Source: an uncultured Bacteroidales bacterium
GTDB lineage: Bacteria > Bacteroidota > Bacteroidia > Bacteroidales > CAIXZF01
Direction of reading: 5' to 3'
DNA length: 64,000 bases
Assembly: GCA_903923925.1 (NCBI GenBank)
Contig: CAIXZF010000072.1
Coordinates: 1-64,000, forward strand
Shown here in pieces: positions 45,145-55,600 of the stretch. Each line of letters opens with the position of its first letter. The first letter of the stretch is position 1. Position numbers and translations under genes: made by a program. The notes beneath the pieces are model-generated. The model was not told the DNA's origin. It worked only from the letters and a program-made list of their open reading frames with translations, and did no database searches.

Positions 45145-46632
45145 TTAATGAATAATCCGCCTGCAAATTCTGCCTGATTTACCAAGATCAACATTGATAA
45201 AATATAATCCGCGACTAAAGCCTGACAAGTCTTTTTCAATCCGGTTTCTTCCGTTGATAAGGAGAATATCTTCTGTTTGGATTACACTGCCTGTGAAATC
45301 ACTTATCGAAAGCCTTCCTCTGATGATCCTGTCAGATTGCAGTTCGATGGTGACACGTTCAGGAGCAGGATTAGGATAGACATTGAGCATACTTACCGCT
45401 TTATTAATGTCTTCTATTCCGATCGTATTGTTTTGAATAAATAAGTTTACAGTAACTGTATCGAATGCCGGATTTCCAATAGTAAAATAAATAAAATAGG
45501 AGGCGGTGTTGCCAGGTAGTTCAGCATAATACATGTAATTCCCCTGTAAGAGACCGCCAATCAGGTAACTCCCGTCGGCAGATGAAAAATTATAATCGAT
45601 TCCTGTCTGTGAAGTGCTGAATACCATCAGCTCAATGTCGGGTGCTGCTACCGTAGATGTACCATTTGTGTAAACAATGTGGCCGGTGAGTGCACCTGTA
45701 CCGCCCATAGGTTCAGGTTTTGGTTTGAGCTCAAAGCTGTTGGTGTAGGTACTGTCGTGCAGTGAAATAAGTGCTGCATCATGCCAGGTCAAGGCCTGAT
45801 GAAAATATGTAGGGAAATAATGTTTGGCAAGTTCAGGATCCGTTGGTATAGCCCTCAGGCTATAATTTCCTTGAGGAATCTGGTAGAAATAATAAACGCC
45901 CTGGCTATCAACATAAGAAGTGTCAATGGCAATCCAATCGGAAGAAATGACCCTGTAGAGAATGACTTTGGCCTGTGCCTGAATTGGAAACTGATTTGCT
46001 AAAATCTGCCCTGCCAGAATACACATCGGGCTAATTACAACAGTTTGTATTACCGAACAGGTATAAAGCGGGTTCATTGTATTCCCATTACTGAGGCTTA
46101 CCTGGTAACTTCCAGGCTGTAAATAAGTATGCTCCGGATTAAGCTCAGTTGAATAAGTGCTGTCTCCAAAATCCCATAAATAGGTATTGATTAATCCTGT
46201 AGATGTATTGCTAAAGTAAACTCTCAGAGGATAGAGACTATCCTGATTGGGAAAAAAAGAGGCTTCACAGTTTGGAGTAGGAGTTAAAAAGCAAATAGTA
46301 AAAAATGCAAATTCCAATGCTCCGGGATTGGAAATAGTTTGCTCGTATTTGTAGTTATCGCAACCAAAAGTGAAAACTTTTAACGTATTCTGACCACTGT
46401 CAGGAAGTAGCGTATCGAAAGAATATATACCACCCTGAGCTGTTATTACCGAGTCAAGACTCGTAGATGTTGAATCTTCATATAAAAAGTAAACCTTTTG
46501 ATTTGGAATGCCGTATCCGGAAATTGAATCGTATATAAAACCTGTTATAGTATGCTGTGATGCCGCCTGCACAAAGCTTACAGGTAATATAAACAATAGA
46601 ATTAGTGAATATCTGAGCAAAGGTTTTTTCAT
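45145..46632 (-). CDS. T9SS secreted protein with PKD domain
   Basis: A 495-residue protein: signal peptide (1-24); a carboxypeptidase-regulatory-like first domain (TITGFIYDSISGYGIPNQKV); a PKD domain (about 125-195; YLWDFGDSTYSTELNPEHTY, PGSYQVSL); two further regulatory-like domains (AKVILYRVISSDW, TGHIVYTNGTSTVAAP); and a T9SS type A sorting domain (VYPNPAPERVTIEL to SGRICRRIIH). It is the last gene of a sigma factor/anti-sigma operon, 10 bases after the membrane regulator, so its export may be the output of that regulatory pair. Confidence 0.85.
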   Translation of the reverse strand: MKKPLLRYSLILLFILPVSFVQAASQHTITGFIYDSISGYGIPNQKVYFLYEDSTSTSLDSVITAQGGIYSFDTLLPDSGQNTLKVFTFGCDNYKYEQTISNPGALEFAFFTICFLTPTPNCEASFFPNQDSLYPLRVYFSNTSTGLINTYLWDFGDSTYSTELNPEHTYLQPGSYQVSLSNGNTMNPLYTCSVIQTVVISPMCILAGQILANQFPIQAQAKVILYRVISSDWIAIDTSYVDSQGVYYFYQIPQGNYSLRAIPTDPELAKHYFPTYFHQALTWHDAALISLHDSTYTNSFELKPKPEPMGGTGALTGHIVYTNGTSTVAAPDIELMVFSTSQTGIDYNFSSADGSYLIGGLLQGNYMYYAELPGNTASYFIYFTIGNPAFDTVTVNLFIQNNTIGIEDINKAVSMLNVYPNPAPERVTIELQSDRIIRGRLSISDFTGSVIQTEDILLINGRNRIEKDLSGFSRGLYFINVDLGKSGRICRRIIH

Positions 46633-46642
46633 TTTTTTAAAT

Positions 46643-48019
46643 CTAAAATTTTCTGAAAATACCGGCTTTTATCCCAAAATAAACTGGCCTGTCGGTTTTT
46701 CCTTCTGCAGGATTATACGGCTTACTCAAATAACCCTGAACACCAGGCTCCAGAAGCAGTCCATACTGATCAGAAATATACCAGTTTATTCCTGCTCTCA
46801 GTACCCATTGCAGATTAGTTGTAAGGTAAACCGGACTTGTTCTGCTTACACTGCTGATTTTGGAATTCTCGGGTGTAACTGGCATCTCTTCTGTTTTATT
46901 TACCTGAATTCCCATCAGGAAACCGGTTTTTATATTGAAGGCAAAGCGTGATTTTTGTTGTTCAATTCCAACCAGTAGCGGAACATTGAGATAAGTATAG
47001 GATGAAGATGTAATTTGTCTGCTGATTTTCTGATCCTGTCCGAAAACACTGTCGAGAACCAGTACGTTAGTTGATGTTAACTGCCCGTTCTGAACCTGGA
47101 AAATTATGGAATCAATACGCATGTAAGTCCCGACAAATTCATTATAATTCAGGTTGAATTTCTGGTCGTGGTTCTCTCTGCAATAGATTAATCCGGATTC
47201 GAGGAGGAAATTATTTTTTGACCACATAACACCAAGCCCGGCAAGATTTCTCCGGCTGGCAACATTTTCAGATGTCTTACTACTCAGATAGTCGGCCTGA
47301 AAATACATACTTATTGCCAGATTCCCATTTGGTGCGTAATAGGAGTAATTCTTTCTGCTGGAATTTCGGAATATTGATGTAAAATTCTCTCTTGAAACCG
47401 GAAGAAAGTTAAGCATAAAATTATCTGAAATTTCAAGGAATGCATCTCTCTTCATTCTCATAACAGAAGGTAAATCGATACTGGCAAAAGCTTCAAAAGT
47501 TGACTTTGGATGATCTTGTAATAAGGGTTTATTAAAAACTGAAGTTGTTGTTTGTGATTTAGAATTTGATAGGACTGCGGCAGTAATTGTTTGCTTACTA
47601 CTTTGTTGATTTGAAAGTTCTACTTTTTCTGGTGATTTTTTGATTTTTTGATTTTCCGTTTGCTTGCTCACGGCATTGGAGGAAATTTGAGTATTGCCTT
47701 TCTCTTTAATTTCAGGCAAGGCCTCAGAACCAGGGATAGTCTTAACAAGTTCATTCTTCGCTAGCTGCGAATTGTCTTTAACAGCAGAAGCTGTATCAAA
47801 ATAGCCAAGGAAATAGAAGAGAGCAAGCGTTCCAACAAGAAATGCGCTGCTAATAGTCACTATCAGTCCACTTCCATGCAGGAATGAAAATCCTTTTGAG
47901 GAGGCTGCCGGCACGTCATTAAGCACTGCTTCCAGCACCCAGGGTGATGGCCTGTCTTCAAAATTCCCGAGCTTGTCCTCGATGAGCTTGTCGAGGTCTT
48001 TATCCTTATCCCAGTTCAT
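46643..48019 (-). CDS. Anti-sigma-factor-like membrane protein with outer-membrane-barrel-like C-terminus
   Basis: A 458-residue protein. The N-terminal ~50 residues are cytosolic and acidic (DKDLDKLIEDKLGNFEDRPS), followed by one membrane segment (about 50-75, GLIVTISSAFLVGTLALFYF), a Ser/Lys/Gln-rich linker (about 80-170) and a C-terminal beta-rich domain ending RPVYFGIKAGIFRKF, like OMP_b-brl proteins. This arrangement is typical of Bacteroidota anti-sigma factors linked to an extracytoplasmic sensor domain. Its start overlaps the sigma factor stop by 14 bases. It may sense envelope signals and hold the sigma factor. The barrel-like part would need to be periplasmic or outer-membrane. Confidence 0.7.
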   Translation of the reverse strand: MNWDKDKDLDKLIEDKLGNFEDRPSPWVLEAVLNDVPAASSKGFSFLHGSGLIVTISSAFLVGTLALFYFLGYFDTASAVKDNSQLAKNELVKTIPGSEALPEIKEKGNTQISSNAVSKQTENQKIKKSPEKVELSNQQSSKQTITAAVLSNSKSQTTTSVFNKPLLQDHPKSTFEAFASIDLPSVMRMKRDAFLEISDNFMLNFLPVSRENFTSIFRNSSRKNYSYYAPNGNLAISMYFQADYLSSKTSENVASRRNLAGLGVMWSKNNFLLESGLIYCRENHDQKFNLNYNEFVGTYMRIDSIIFQVQNGQLTSTNVLVLDSVFGQDQKISRQITSSSYTYLNVPLLVGIEQQKSRFAFNIKTGFLMGIQVNKTEEMPVTPENSKISSVSRTSPVYLTTNLQWVLRAGINWYISDQYGLLLEPGVQGYLSKPYNPAEGKTDRPVYFGIKAGIFRKF

Positions 48020-48602
48020 ATATTGATAAATCTTTTGGTTTCATTGAATACTTTTCATCCAGTAATTTCCGCAGGTATCTTCTGGCTTTAAACAGTTGCG
48101 ACTTGGAGCCACTTTCTGAAATGCCCAGCATCTCACTGATTTCTTTGTGGTTATGTTTTTCAAGCACAAACAAGTTCAGTACCATTCTATAACCATCGGG
48201 GAGTTTTTGTATCAGGTTCATAATATCCTGAGGACCAGGTCTCCCATCATTATCTCCCAGAATATTATCCTCATTAATTTCGTTTCCGGTATCTTCATTT
48301 CCAATATTTATATCGTCGATGTTCACAAATTGGTGTTTTAATCTGCTTCTGTAGTGATCGATAGATGCGTTTACCATTATTCTTCTTATCCAGCCTTCAA
48401 ATGATCCTTGTCCCCGATATAGTCCGATATTGCTGAATACCTTAACAAAAGCTTCATGAAGCACATCTTCTGCATCTTCCCGGTTATGCGAATAGCGAAG
48501 ACAAACGCCAAACATGGAGGATGCGTACATTTTATACAGCTCCCCTTGTGCCTGACGGTCTCCCTCTTTACATCCTTTAAGTATCTTCTCCTCAGGAGCC
48601 AT
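48006..48602 (-). CDS. ECF-type RNA polymerase sigma factor
   Basis: A 198-residue sigma-70 family protein from the ATG 48600-48602. Region 2 has AQGELYKMYASSMFGVCLRY and EDAEDVLHEAFVKVF; region 4 has YRMVLNLFVLEKHNHKEISE and the HTH ISESGSKSQLFKARRYLRKLL. It lacks an adjacent sigma-3 domain, as usual for ECF factors. The overlap with the anti-sigma gene and the T9SS gene downstream form one operon. Target promoters, including its own, are not identified here. Confidence 0.9.
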   Translation of the reverse strand: MAPEEKILKGCKEGDRQAQGELYKMYASSMFGVCLRYSHNREDAEDVLHEAFVKVFSNIGLYRGQGSFEGWIRRIMVNASIDHYRSRLKHQFVNIDDINIGNEDTGNEINEDNILGDNDGRPGPQDIMNLIQKLPDGYRMVLNLFVLEKHNHKEISEMLGISESGSKSQLFKARRYLRKLLDEKYSMKPKDLSIYELG

Positions 48603-48752
48603 TTCTACTATTCCTAATATACATGACGAAAGCAAGAGCATAAAGTTGCCCCATCTACATCATTAATGCATAGCGAATTTAAGAAATATTGATGATTTTG
48701 AGATTGTTACATTGCATGCTTATCAGGCATCACAGGTACAGGCAGGTGTTTG

Positions 48753-49505
48753 TTACTTTAGCTTATTAAAATATTCAATAAAACGTTTTTTGAATGTGTT
48801 CCCTAGTGCAGCATTATTTCCTTCAGATAAACCTATTAATCCATCGGTATTAAATGTCCGTACATGCTTTATATTGATGATAAAAGAATTATGTACGCGG
48901 ATAAAGGTTGCTGTTGGTAAAAGTTCTTCATAATACTTCAGAATTTTTGAACTTACAACTTTCTGTTCTCCAACCAGATGAAATGCAGTACAATAGCCAT
49001 CAGCCTTACACAAAATAATTTCCTTAAGTTCAATTACTCTGAACCCTGAATTTTCGTGTACAACCAATTGCTCAAAGGATGTTCCCTGATTGTTAATATT
49101 TTTAAAAAGAACTTCAAGCCTTCCTATATCGAACTGCTGCAGGATTTCATTTTTTACTTTATTTATTGCATCAATGAGATCATCAATCTTTAATGGCTTA
49201 AGTAAGTAATCTATAGCACTGATTCTGAAAGCTTTAACAGCATACTCTGAATATGCTGTTATGAAAATTGTTTTAAAATCAATTTCCTTGAATTCTTTAA
49301 ATAGTTCAAAACTTAAACCATCTGGCAATCGGACATCCAGAAAGACGAGATCTGGCTTATATTGTTTAATTGCTGTAATTCCTGTCTTAAGGGATTTTGT
49401 AACAGCAACAATTTCTACATCTTTACAATATTGATTCAAATAGTTGACCAGAACTTCCTGTGACGGTATTTCATCCTCAACAATAACTGTTTTTAATATT
49501 GACAT
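48753..49505 (-). CDS. LytTR response regulator
   Basis: A 250-residue two-component regulator. The receiver domain (about 5-120) has the acidic pair in VEDE, the phosphoacceptor D57 in LVFLDVRLPDG, the TAY switch threonine, and the conserved LLKPL. The C-terminal LytTR domain (about 145-248) has LVVHENSGFRVIELKEI and ATFIRVHNSFIINIKHVR. LytTR proteins bind paired direct repeats. It starts 10 bases after its sensor kinase in an operon with a GH38 gene, and three consensus LytTR repeats lie in front of the operon (56088-56138). Confidence 0.92.
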   Translation of the reverse strand: MSILKTVIVEDEIPSQEVLVNYLNQYCKDVEIVAVTKSLKTGITAIKQYKPDLVFLDVRLPDGLSFELFKEFKEIDFKTIFITAYSEYAVKAFRISAIDYLLKPLKIDDLIDAINKVKNEILQQFDIGRLEVLFKNINNQGTSFEQLVVHENSGFRVIELKEIILCKADGYCTAFHLVGEQKVVSSKILKYYEELLPTATFIRVHNSFIINIKHVRTFNTDGLIGLSEGNNAALGNTFKKRFIEYFNKLK

Positions 49506-49515
49506 AAAAGCAATT

Positions 49516-52500
49516 TTATTGGTAAATGTACGGAATCTCGATAATTACACATGTACCGCTTTCTTCTTTGTTAGAAAATAAATCGGTAATACTAATTTTG
49601 TGATTTGTCTTATATAGGCTATTCATAATACTTAGCCTTTCTATAGTAAGGTCTGTTCCCCTCGACTGATGAGACTTCTCAAAATCAGATTTGCGGGTTT
49701 CCGATTTCTTCCTTCCAATACCATCATCTTCGATATAACAAACTATACATTTATTTAATTTTTTCTCAAATCGCAGGTTTAGGGTTCCTTTCCTCTCATT
49801 TAAGGTGCAAAGTCCATGTAAAATTGCATTTTCAGCAAATGGTTGTACAAGAAATGGAGCAACCATAATTCCTTCTAAAAAATAATCTTCATTTATTTCT
49901 ATATTAAAATTAAATTTATCTGAAAACCTCAAATGCTCAAGTTTGAGATAATCCTTGATATTGTTTATTTCGAGTTCCAAAGGAATAAATTCATTCTGGG
50001 AATTTGTCAAAATAGATCTCATCAGGCGCGACAAATCGCTGATATATTCGTTCGCTCTTTTTTTATCATTAATTGCAATTAAATAGTTAACGGCATTTAA
50101 TGAATTAAAGGTGAAATGAGGGTTCATCTGGCCTCGCAATGATTCAAGCTTGAGTTGCTCCTGTTTCCGCCTTTCATAATGCTGCATTTGCCGGAACCTG
50201 AAGTTTACAAACCAAGAAATGAATAATGCCAGGAGTAATATAATTACCAATTTGAATATCAATGTTTCATAGAACCAGGCAGGTATTTTAATAGTTAACT
50301 CAGCATGATTTATCCACTTGCCACTTTTATCTGTTGATTCTACCTCAAAAAGATAGGAGCCCGGTTGCATTGAAGAATAATTTGCACTACGATGCCTGCT
50401 ATCTGTTATCACCCATTCATTTTCAACTCCCTTTAATCTGTACCTGTAATTTATCTTGTCATTGAAAATGAAATCAATACAGGAAAAAGTTATTTTAAAA
50501 TTAGTTGTTTTTCTTGGAAACCTTATTAAACTTGTTTCATAGATTGCAATTTCACCACCATTTCCGTTCCCGGGAGATGAAACATTGGTTATCAATAATT
50601 TAGTATTATTGCTCATGTTTTTATTGCATAGCTCCAGGCTATCCGGATAAAAACCTGCTATACCACCATCACCGCCAAAAATCATTTCTCCCTTTTCAGT
50701 AATAAAGCCTGCATTTGGATTAAATTCATTGATTCTCAAGCCATCCGATAGGGAATAGTTGTTGAAGTACTTGTCATTCAGGTTTAAACAGGAAATTCCA
50801 TGATTTGTGCTGATCCATAGATTTTGTCGGTTATCCTGCAAAATATGGTAGGCATTATTCCCTGCAAGCCCATTGCTGCTTGTATAAAAAACTGAATTCC
50901 TGCTTTTTGGTTCAAAATTGCAAATACCCCCACCCTGGAGACCAAGCCACAATTTATCACTATTCTTTTCCTCAATTATACATTGAATATTATAATAAGT
51001 CGAGCTTAATAAAAATTGTTTGGGATTTTTTAAGTCAGCATTAAATCTGAAAAATACATTTGAAGATCCAACCCATAAATTTCCATTTTTTGCAACACAA
51101 AGAGCATTTATTTCATTGATATCAAGTGTTTTAAGATCGAATACGTGCAAGAGTTTCTTAAGTATCGGATTGAAATGAAATAAATAATTACTCCCACCGG
51201 CATAAAAGTTCCCATCTTTATCCTTCACTAGAAACTTATAGGAAAGTCTCTGGTCATTTTTTATGTTTAATTCAGGCACCAGAATTGTTCCGTCTGAAAA
51301 TTTATCCGAATTCAGATTAAATACGTCTAGGAATTTTTCGTCATATCCAATCCAAATGTTATTCTCAGAATCCTCAAGAAAAGAAACAGCTGCGTTTGAG
51401 TTTCCCTTTTTCTCCTGATGTATTTGCCTGATCTTCCTTAATTCGCCTTCAGCACTTTGTTTGTAAATAAAACCGGAGTTGTTACATCCAATCCAGAGGT
51501 TATTTTTACTGTCTTTAAAAACGGTTGACACATTAAAATTCTGACTCTCTGAGTTATCTGTCAGATATGAATTAAAAACAGTGGATATCTGGTTTATTTG
51601 ATTTAAGCCTGTTCCATTCTTCATTTTATCAATTCCACCAAACCATAAACTACCATTTTTATCATACAAAACCGCAGAAGGATTTTGCACCTGATCATCA
51701 TCAAGATGAATTAATTTTTCACTAATTGGCAAATAAACAAATAAGCCTTGTCCTTTAATAGCCCAGAAAATGGACCTGGTATTATCGAATTTCCTTAAAC
51801 GTAATTCTTCCGTTGAGGCCGGTCTGGACATAAATTTTTTCATGTCAAGATAATATAGTCCCCTTGTTCCAGCCATAAAAACTGAACTGTCGGTTGCCTG
51901 AAAAATATCCGACTGAAGCATCAATGGTGATGTTGATTGTATCGGCAGATCTAATGTTATTTTCTTATAAAAATAGATTAGCTGTTCTCCAGTATCTGCT
52001 TTTTTAATAAGTCCTTTAAATAGAAAGCCTTTAGAGTATACCCAGAATTTATTGTAATTATCTATCCAGAATATGCCATTTTGGAGAGGCAATGAGGAGT
52101 TACAGTGAACACTGTAATGACTGAATGAATTTAAACTGGGATTGAAACGTGAGATTCCTTTATTCCCGAAAATCCAGAGTGATTTATCAGGAGCGTTTAC
52201 GATATTGTAAATAGTGTCGGATTTAAGATCAGCTTGCTTTCTGGAGCTGTACTCAATAAAACACTCCTGGCTTCTGTCGAATCTGTATAATTTATTTGCA
52301 GACAATATCCACAGCTGATTGCTTTCGTCCAGGATTAAGGATTGTATTTTAAAAAACGGAAGTGAATTTTTAACGTAGGGCACATGCTTAAAAACCTTGA
52401 AATCATTTCCATCAAATCTGGTTAATCCATCTGAGGTTGCAAGCCAGATAAAGCCATAGTCATCCTGGACTATCCTGCTTATCTCATTGTTAGACAGCCC

Positions 52501-52629
52501 ATTTTCAGTTGTGTATCGTTTAACGGAGTAGCCATTCTTCTTCAGCCCAATATTTATTACAGATTGCGCACTAGCTTCAATGTTAATGAGGAGCAATAAT
52601 AAAATAATATTGAAGCAATACTTAATCAT
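49516..52629 (-). CDS. Propeller-type sensor histidine kinase
   Basis: A 1037-residue membrane sensor. A signal peptide is followed by a large periplasmic two-component-regulator (Reg_prop) propeller (about 35-690; repeats such as TENGLSNNEISRIVQDDYGFI and WLATSDGLTRF), a Y_Y_Y domain (about 700-770, YRYRLKGVENEW and SSMQPGSYLFEV), one membrane segment (about 785-810), and a LytS-like histidine kinase (QMNPHFTFNSLN at about 835; HGLC and DDGIGR nucleotide-binding boxes). It probably reads a glycan-derived ligand and phosphorylates the LytTR regulator downstream. It starts 17 bases after the GH38 gene, so expression and substrate sensing are linked. Confidence 0.9.
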   Translation of the reverse strand: MIKYCFNIILLLLLINIEASAQSVINIGLKKNGYSVKRYTTENGLSNNEISRIVQDDYGFIWLATSDGLTRFDGNDFKVFKHVPYVKNSLPFFKIQSLILDESNQLWILSANKLYRFDRSQECFIEYSSRKQADLKSDTIYNIVNAPDKSLWIFGNKGISRFNPSLNSFSHYSVHCNSSLPLQNGIFWIDNYNKFWVYSKGFLFKGLIKKADTGEQLIYFYKKITLDLPIQSTSPLMLQSDIFQATDSSVFMAGTRGLYYLDMKKFMSRPASTEELRLRKFDNTRSIFWAIKGQGLFVYLPISEKLIHLDDDQVQNPSAVLYDKNGSLWFGGIDKMKNGTGLNQINQISTVFNSYLTDNSESQNFNVSTVFKDSKNNLWIGCNNSGFIYKQSAEGELRKIRQIHQEKKGNSNAAVSFLEDSENNIWIGYDEKFLDVFNLNSDKFSDGTILVPELNIKNDQRLSYKFLVKDKDGNFYAGGSNYLFHFNPILKKLLHVFDLKTLDINEINALCVAKNGNLWVGSSNVFFRFNADLKNPKQFLLSSTYYNIQCIIEEKNSDKLWLGLQGGGICNFEPKSRNSVFYTSSNGLAGNNAYHILQDNRQNLWISTNHGISCLNLNDKYFNNYSLSDGLRINEFNPNAGFITEKGEMIFGGDGGIAGFYPDSLELCNKNMSNNTKLLITNVSSPGNGNGGEIAIYETSLIRFPRKTTNFKITFSCIDFIFNDKINYRYRLKGVENEWVITDSRHRSANYSSMQPGSYLFEVESTDKSGKWINHAELTIKIPAWFYETLIFKLVIILLLALFISWFVNFRFRQMQHYERRKQEQLKLESLRGQMNPHFTFNSLNAVNYLIAINDKKRANEYISDLSRLMRSILTNSQNEFIPLELEINNIKDYLKLEHLRFSDKFNFNIEINEDYFLEGIMVAPFLVQPFAENAILHGLCTLNERKGTLNLRFEKKLNKCIVCYIEDDGIGRKKSETRKSDFEKSHQSRGTDLTIERLSIMNSLYKTNHKISITDLFSNKEESGTCVIIEIPYIYQ

Positions 52630-52646
52630 AAATTCTGCCTGATCCT

Positions 52647-55600
52647 TTATTTAATAGAAAAATTAACTGATTTTGATTCAAATGGTTTAAAGATGAAAGT
52701 TTGTTTTTCGCTGTTTGTCACTGTTGCGGCTTTCCCGCCTATTTCCCTGAGTGAGAATTGCACTGAGTCCGATTGTTTCAATGGTTCAGCAACTATGAGT
52801 AATAGATCTGATGATATTGCCGGCAAAAATGAATGATTCTTCTCCCCGAAAGAATTTGCAGAAGCAGGAATTACCCTGGCAGGAAAAGGAATCCTGGAAC
52901 TCCACCCGAATATCGTTCTGAATTTATTAGAGGTATCTTTGGAAGAAGTTATTTCGTAAGACCACTTCAGCTCACCCTGCTGACTGGCAAGGAAGTTTGT
53001 GGTCCAGTAATTATTTAATACCCAGGAAAAAATGTATGGATTTTTTACTACTGTTTTACGTTGAAACTTACCAATATTGAGATCGCCGAATTGCATCAGG
53101 GGAATTTCCGGGCTGGAAAGTATAATTTGGAAATCAGAACTTTTAACAGCTGCATAATTCTGAACAGCACACCAGTCGGCAGAGGAACCCTCGATCTGAT
53201 CTTTGCCTGCCACAACATCTCCACCCTGCACATCATAATGGATGTCTGAGTTTTTAAGCTTAAAGGGGAAAGCGATATAAACTGCCTCTGGATCGGTTAA
53301 AGGTAGTTTTTTCATTGAACACATTATCTCCAGGCGTTTTTCTGTTTCATATAATCTGAATTCGATATTAACCCCATCCATATCAGCACATTCTTTTGAA
53401 AGACCTGTCATTGTGATGCTCTGCCAGATTCCTTCAATAGTATATTTGCTGAACCGGAGGTTGGTAAGGCTACTTCGTTCCACCTCATCAAGTCGCTTAA
53501 GCTCCAGCTGGTTGCGGTTTTTACCCAGGCGTTCGTAAATAAACTGACCTAATAACCAGGGTGCATCCGGATCAACGAGTTCTTTGCCTGATTCTTTATC
53601 GATAAAGCTCCTTATTCCTCCCTTTACTGTGTCAAATTGGATCCTGTAATATTGGTTCTCGAGAAGACCTTCAAATTTCTTCTTCTGCTGGATGGCAGGA
53701 AATTGTTTGGAAACTTCTATACGATAAGTTTTGTATCCGAATGCGGGCAGTTTATCCAGATAAAATGCCCAATAATTTCCATCATCTCTTCCGCTTAACG
53801 ACAATGCCCTTACGGTTTTACCTTCAATGTCAACAATGGAAAAGGCCTTGTCTGTCGGAAGAATCTGGTGGTCGATATAAACAACTGTAGTTCCAGATCG
53901 TTCTACATTTAAAGGATTGAAAACTACCAGTGAAGGTACGTTTTCTTTACCTGCCCTGCCCTGGATTAAACCCATGGCTGTTTCCCTGAGCAGACTGTTC
54001 TTTTTAACGGCATCCCAAATGTTTGCTGCTTTCTGTCCCCATTGTACATATGTATTTTCAGCTAAAGGATCAGTTATACTTTCAGCAGCAGTGAAAGTAT
54101 GTTCATCCCAGAAAGCCAGATCGTCCCTGATATCCGAAATCAGTTTATCAGCGTATTCTGGTATAATGCTACCCGAAAATTTACACATACTAAGTAATCC
54201 GAGATTGGCAATAAAATCGGTTTGCGATTTTCTGCCATTTGCTGTTTCAATAGCTGTGGATCCAAATCCATCCGACCACCAGTCGGGCCATGCACCCCGG
54301 ATAACAGGAAGCTTATCGCTGTATTTCGATTCTATAATCGCAGGAAACTCACTGATTGTTGATAAACGAAGCTTTGGCCATTCATACTTCTCATTCCAGC
54401 TCCTGATAAGCTCACAGGCATTTGTTGACGGAGGTGAGTTATCTGTTAAGTAACCACTGAACTGTAAACAAATATCTTCGTAATTATAATTGAGATGCTG
54501 AAGGTCGTTAATGTATTTAAAGATATTTTTCTCAAAGGCATTCATGTCGTTTGTAAGGATACCAAGATAATTTCCGTGCATATAATGCTCACCCCGAAAG
54601 GTAAGTATACGGTTTCCTGCAGGTGATTCCCACCAGAAAACAGTTGGCTTATCAAATGGCTTTAAAGCTCTTCCATCATTCTGCCCCATTGTGAGGTAGC
54701 TGATTCCGGCATCTTTCAGATAATCTACGAGAATCCATGCAGCCCCGTTAACATCATCCTGCATGCCAGTTTTAACAGGGATCCCTTCTTTACGGAAAAG
54801 TTTAACCGGCTCAAGGCTTGATTTTAAAATATTCTCATCATAGAGATCCGACATATTAAGGAATAAGCCGGTAACTTCAATCCGGCCTTCGCGTATTCGT
54901 TTTTTTAAGCGTTCTACCTGGACGGCCGGGCGTGAATTCAGATATTCCCTTACAGGCCATGATGTTTCACAGGTCCATCTGAATTTGGACGCGTCAGGGT
55001 AATTATCAGTTTTGTCACAATAATCGAGTGCATAATCGATGAACCTTAAATGCTCCGGTAGAATTTCTGTCTGAGGCCGGGTGTACCCAATATCTGTATG
55101 TGCATGCTGCACAAAGTAAAAAGTATAATGGTGAGGAGGTGAAGTAGTAAAAGTATAGGTTTTTACAGGGCTATTCCCAAAACTAATTCCAGCTGTATAG
55201 TTCTCCTCCTTTTCTGTAAGGGGCATCAAAATTTCTACGGAAGTGTATCCTGCATCAATGTTCAATTCTTTTACTACAGCCCCTTGTATTTCAATCCGTA
55301 CTCCTATACTGTTTCCAAGGTGAGAAAATTGAAAATTTACCGGTTGCATTAACTTACCATCTTTGCGGATAACAGCGTCGGACTGCACAATGCGGACACT
55401 CTCATTAATGCCGGCTTCAAAGGTCATATACCACGACCTGCTGCCAGCATCTTCACCTGTAATTTTCAGAACCTGAGGTTTCCCTGAAATTATCAAACTC
55501 CTGGGAACTCTCAGAAATGCATACCCCATCGGGTCATTGAATTTATCAAGGATAAGAGGTTTAAAAGTAAGGCTTGATCCTTTAAGGCCTTTACAAACCC

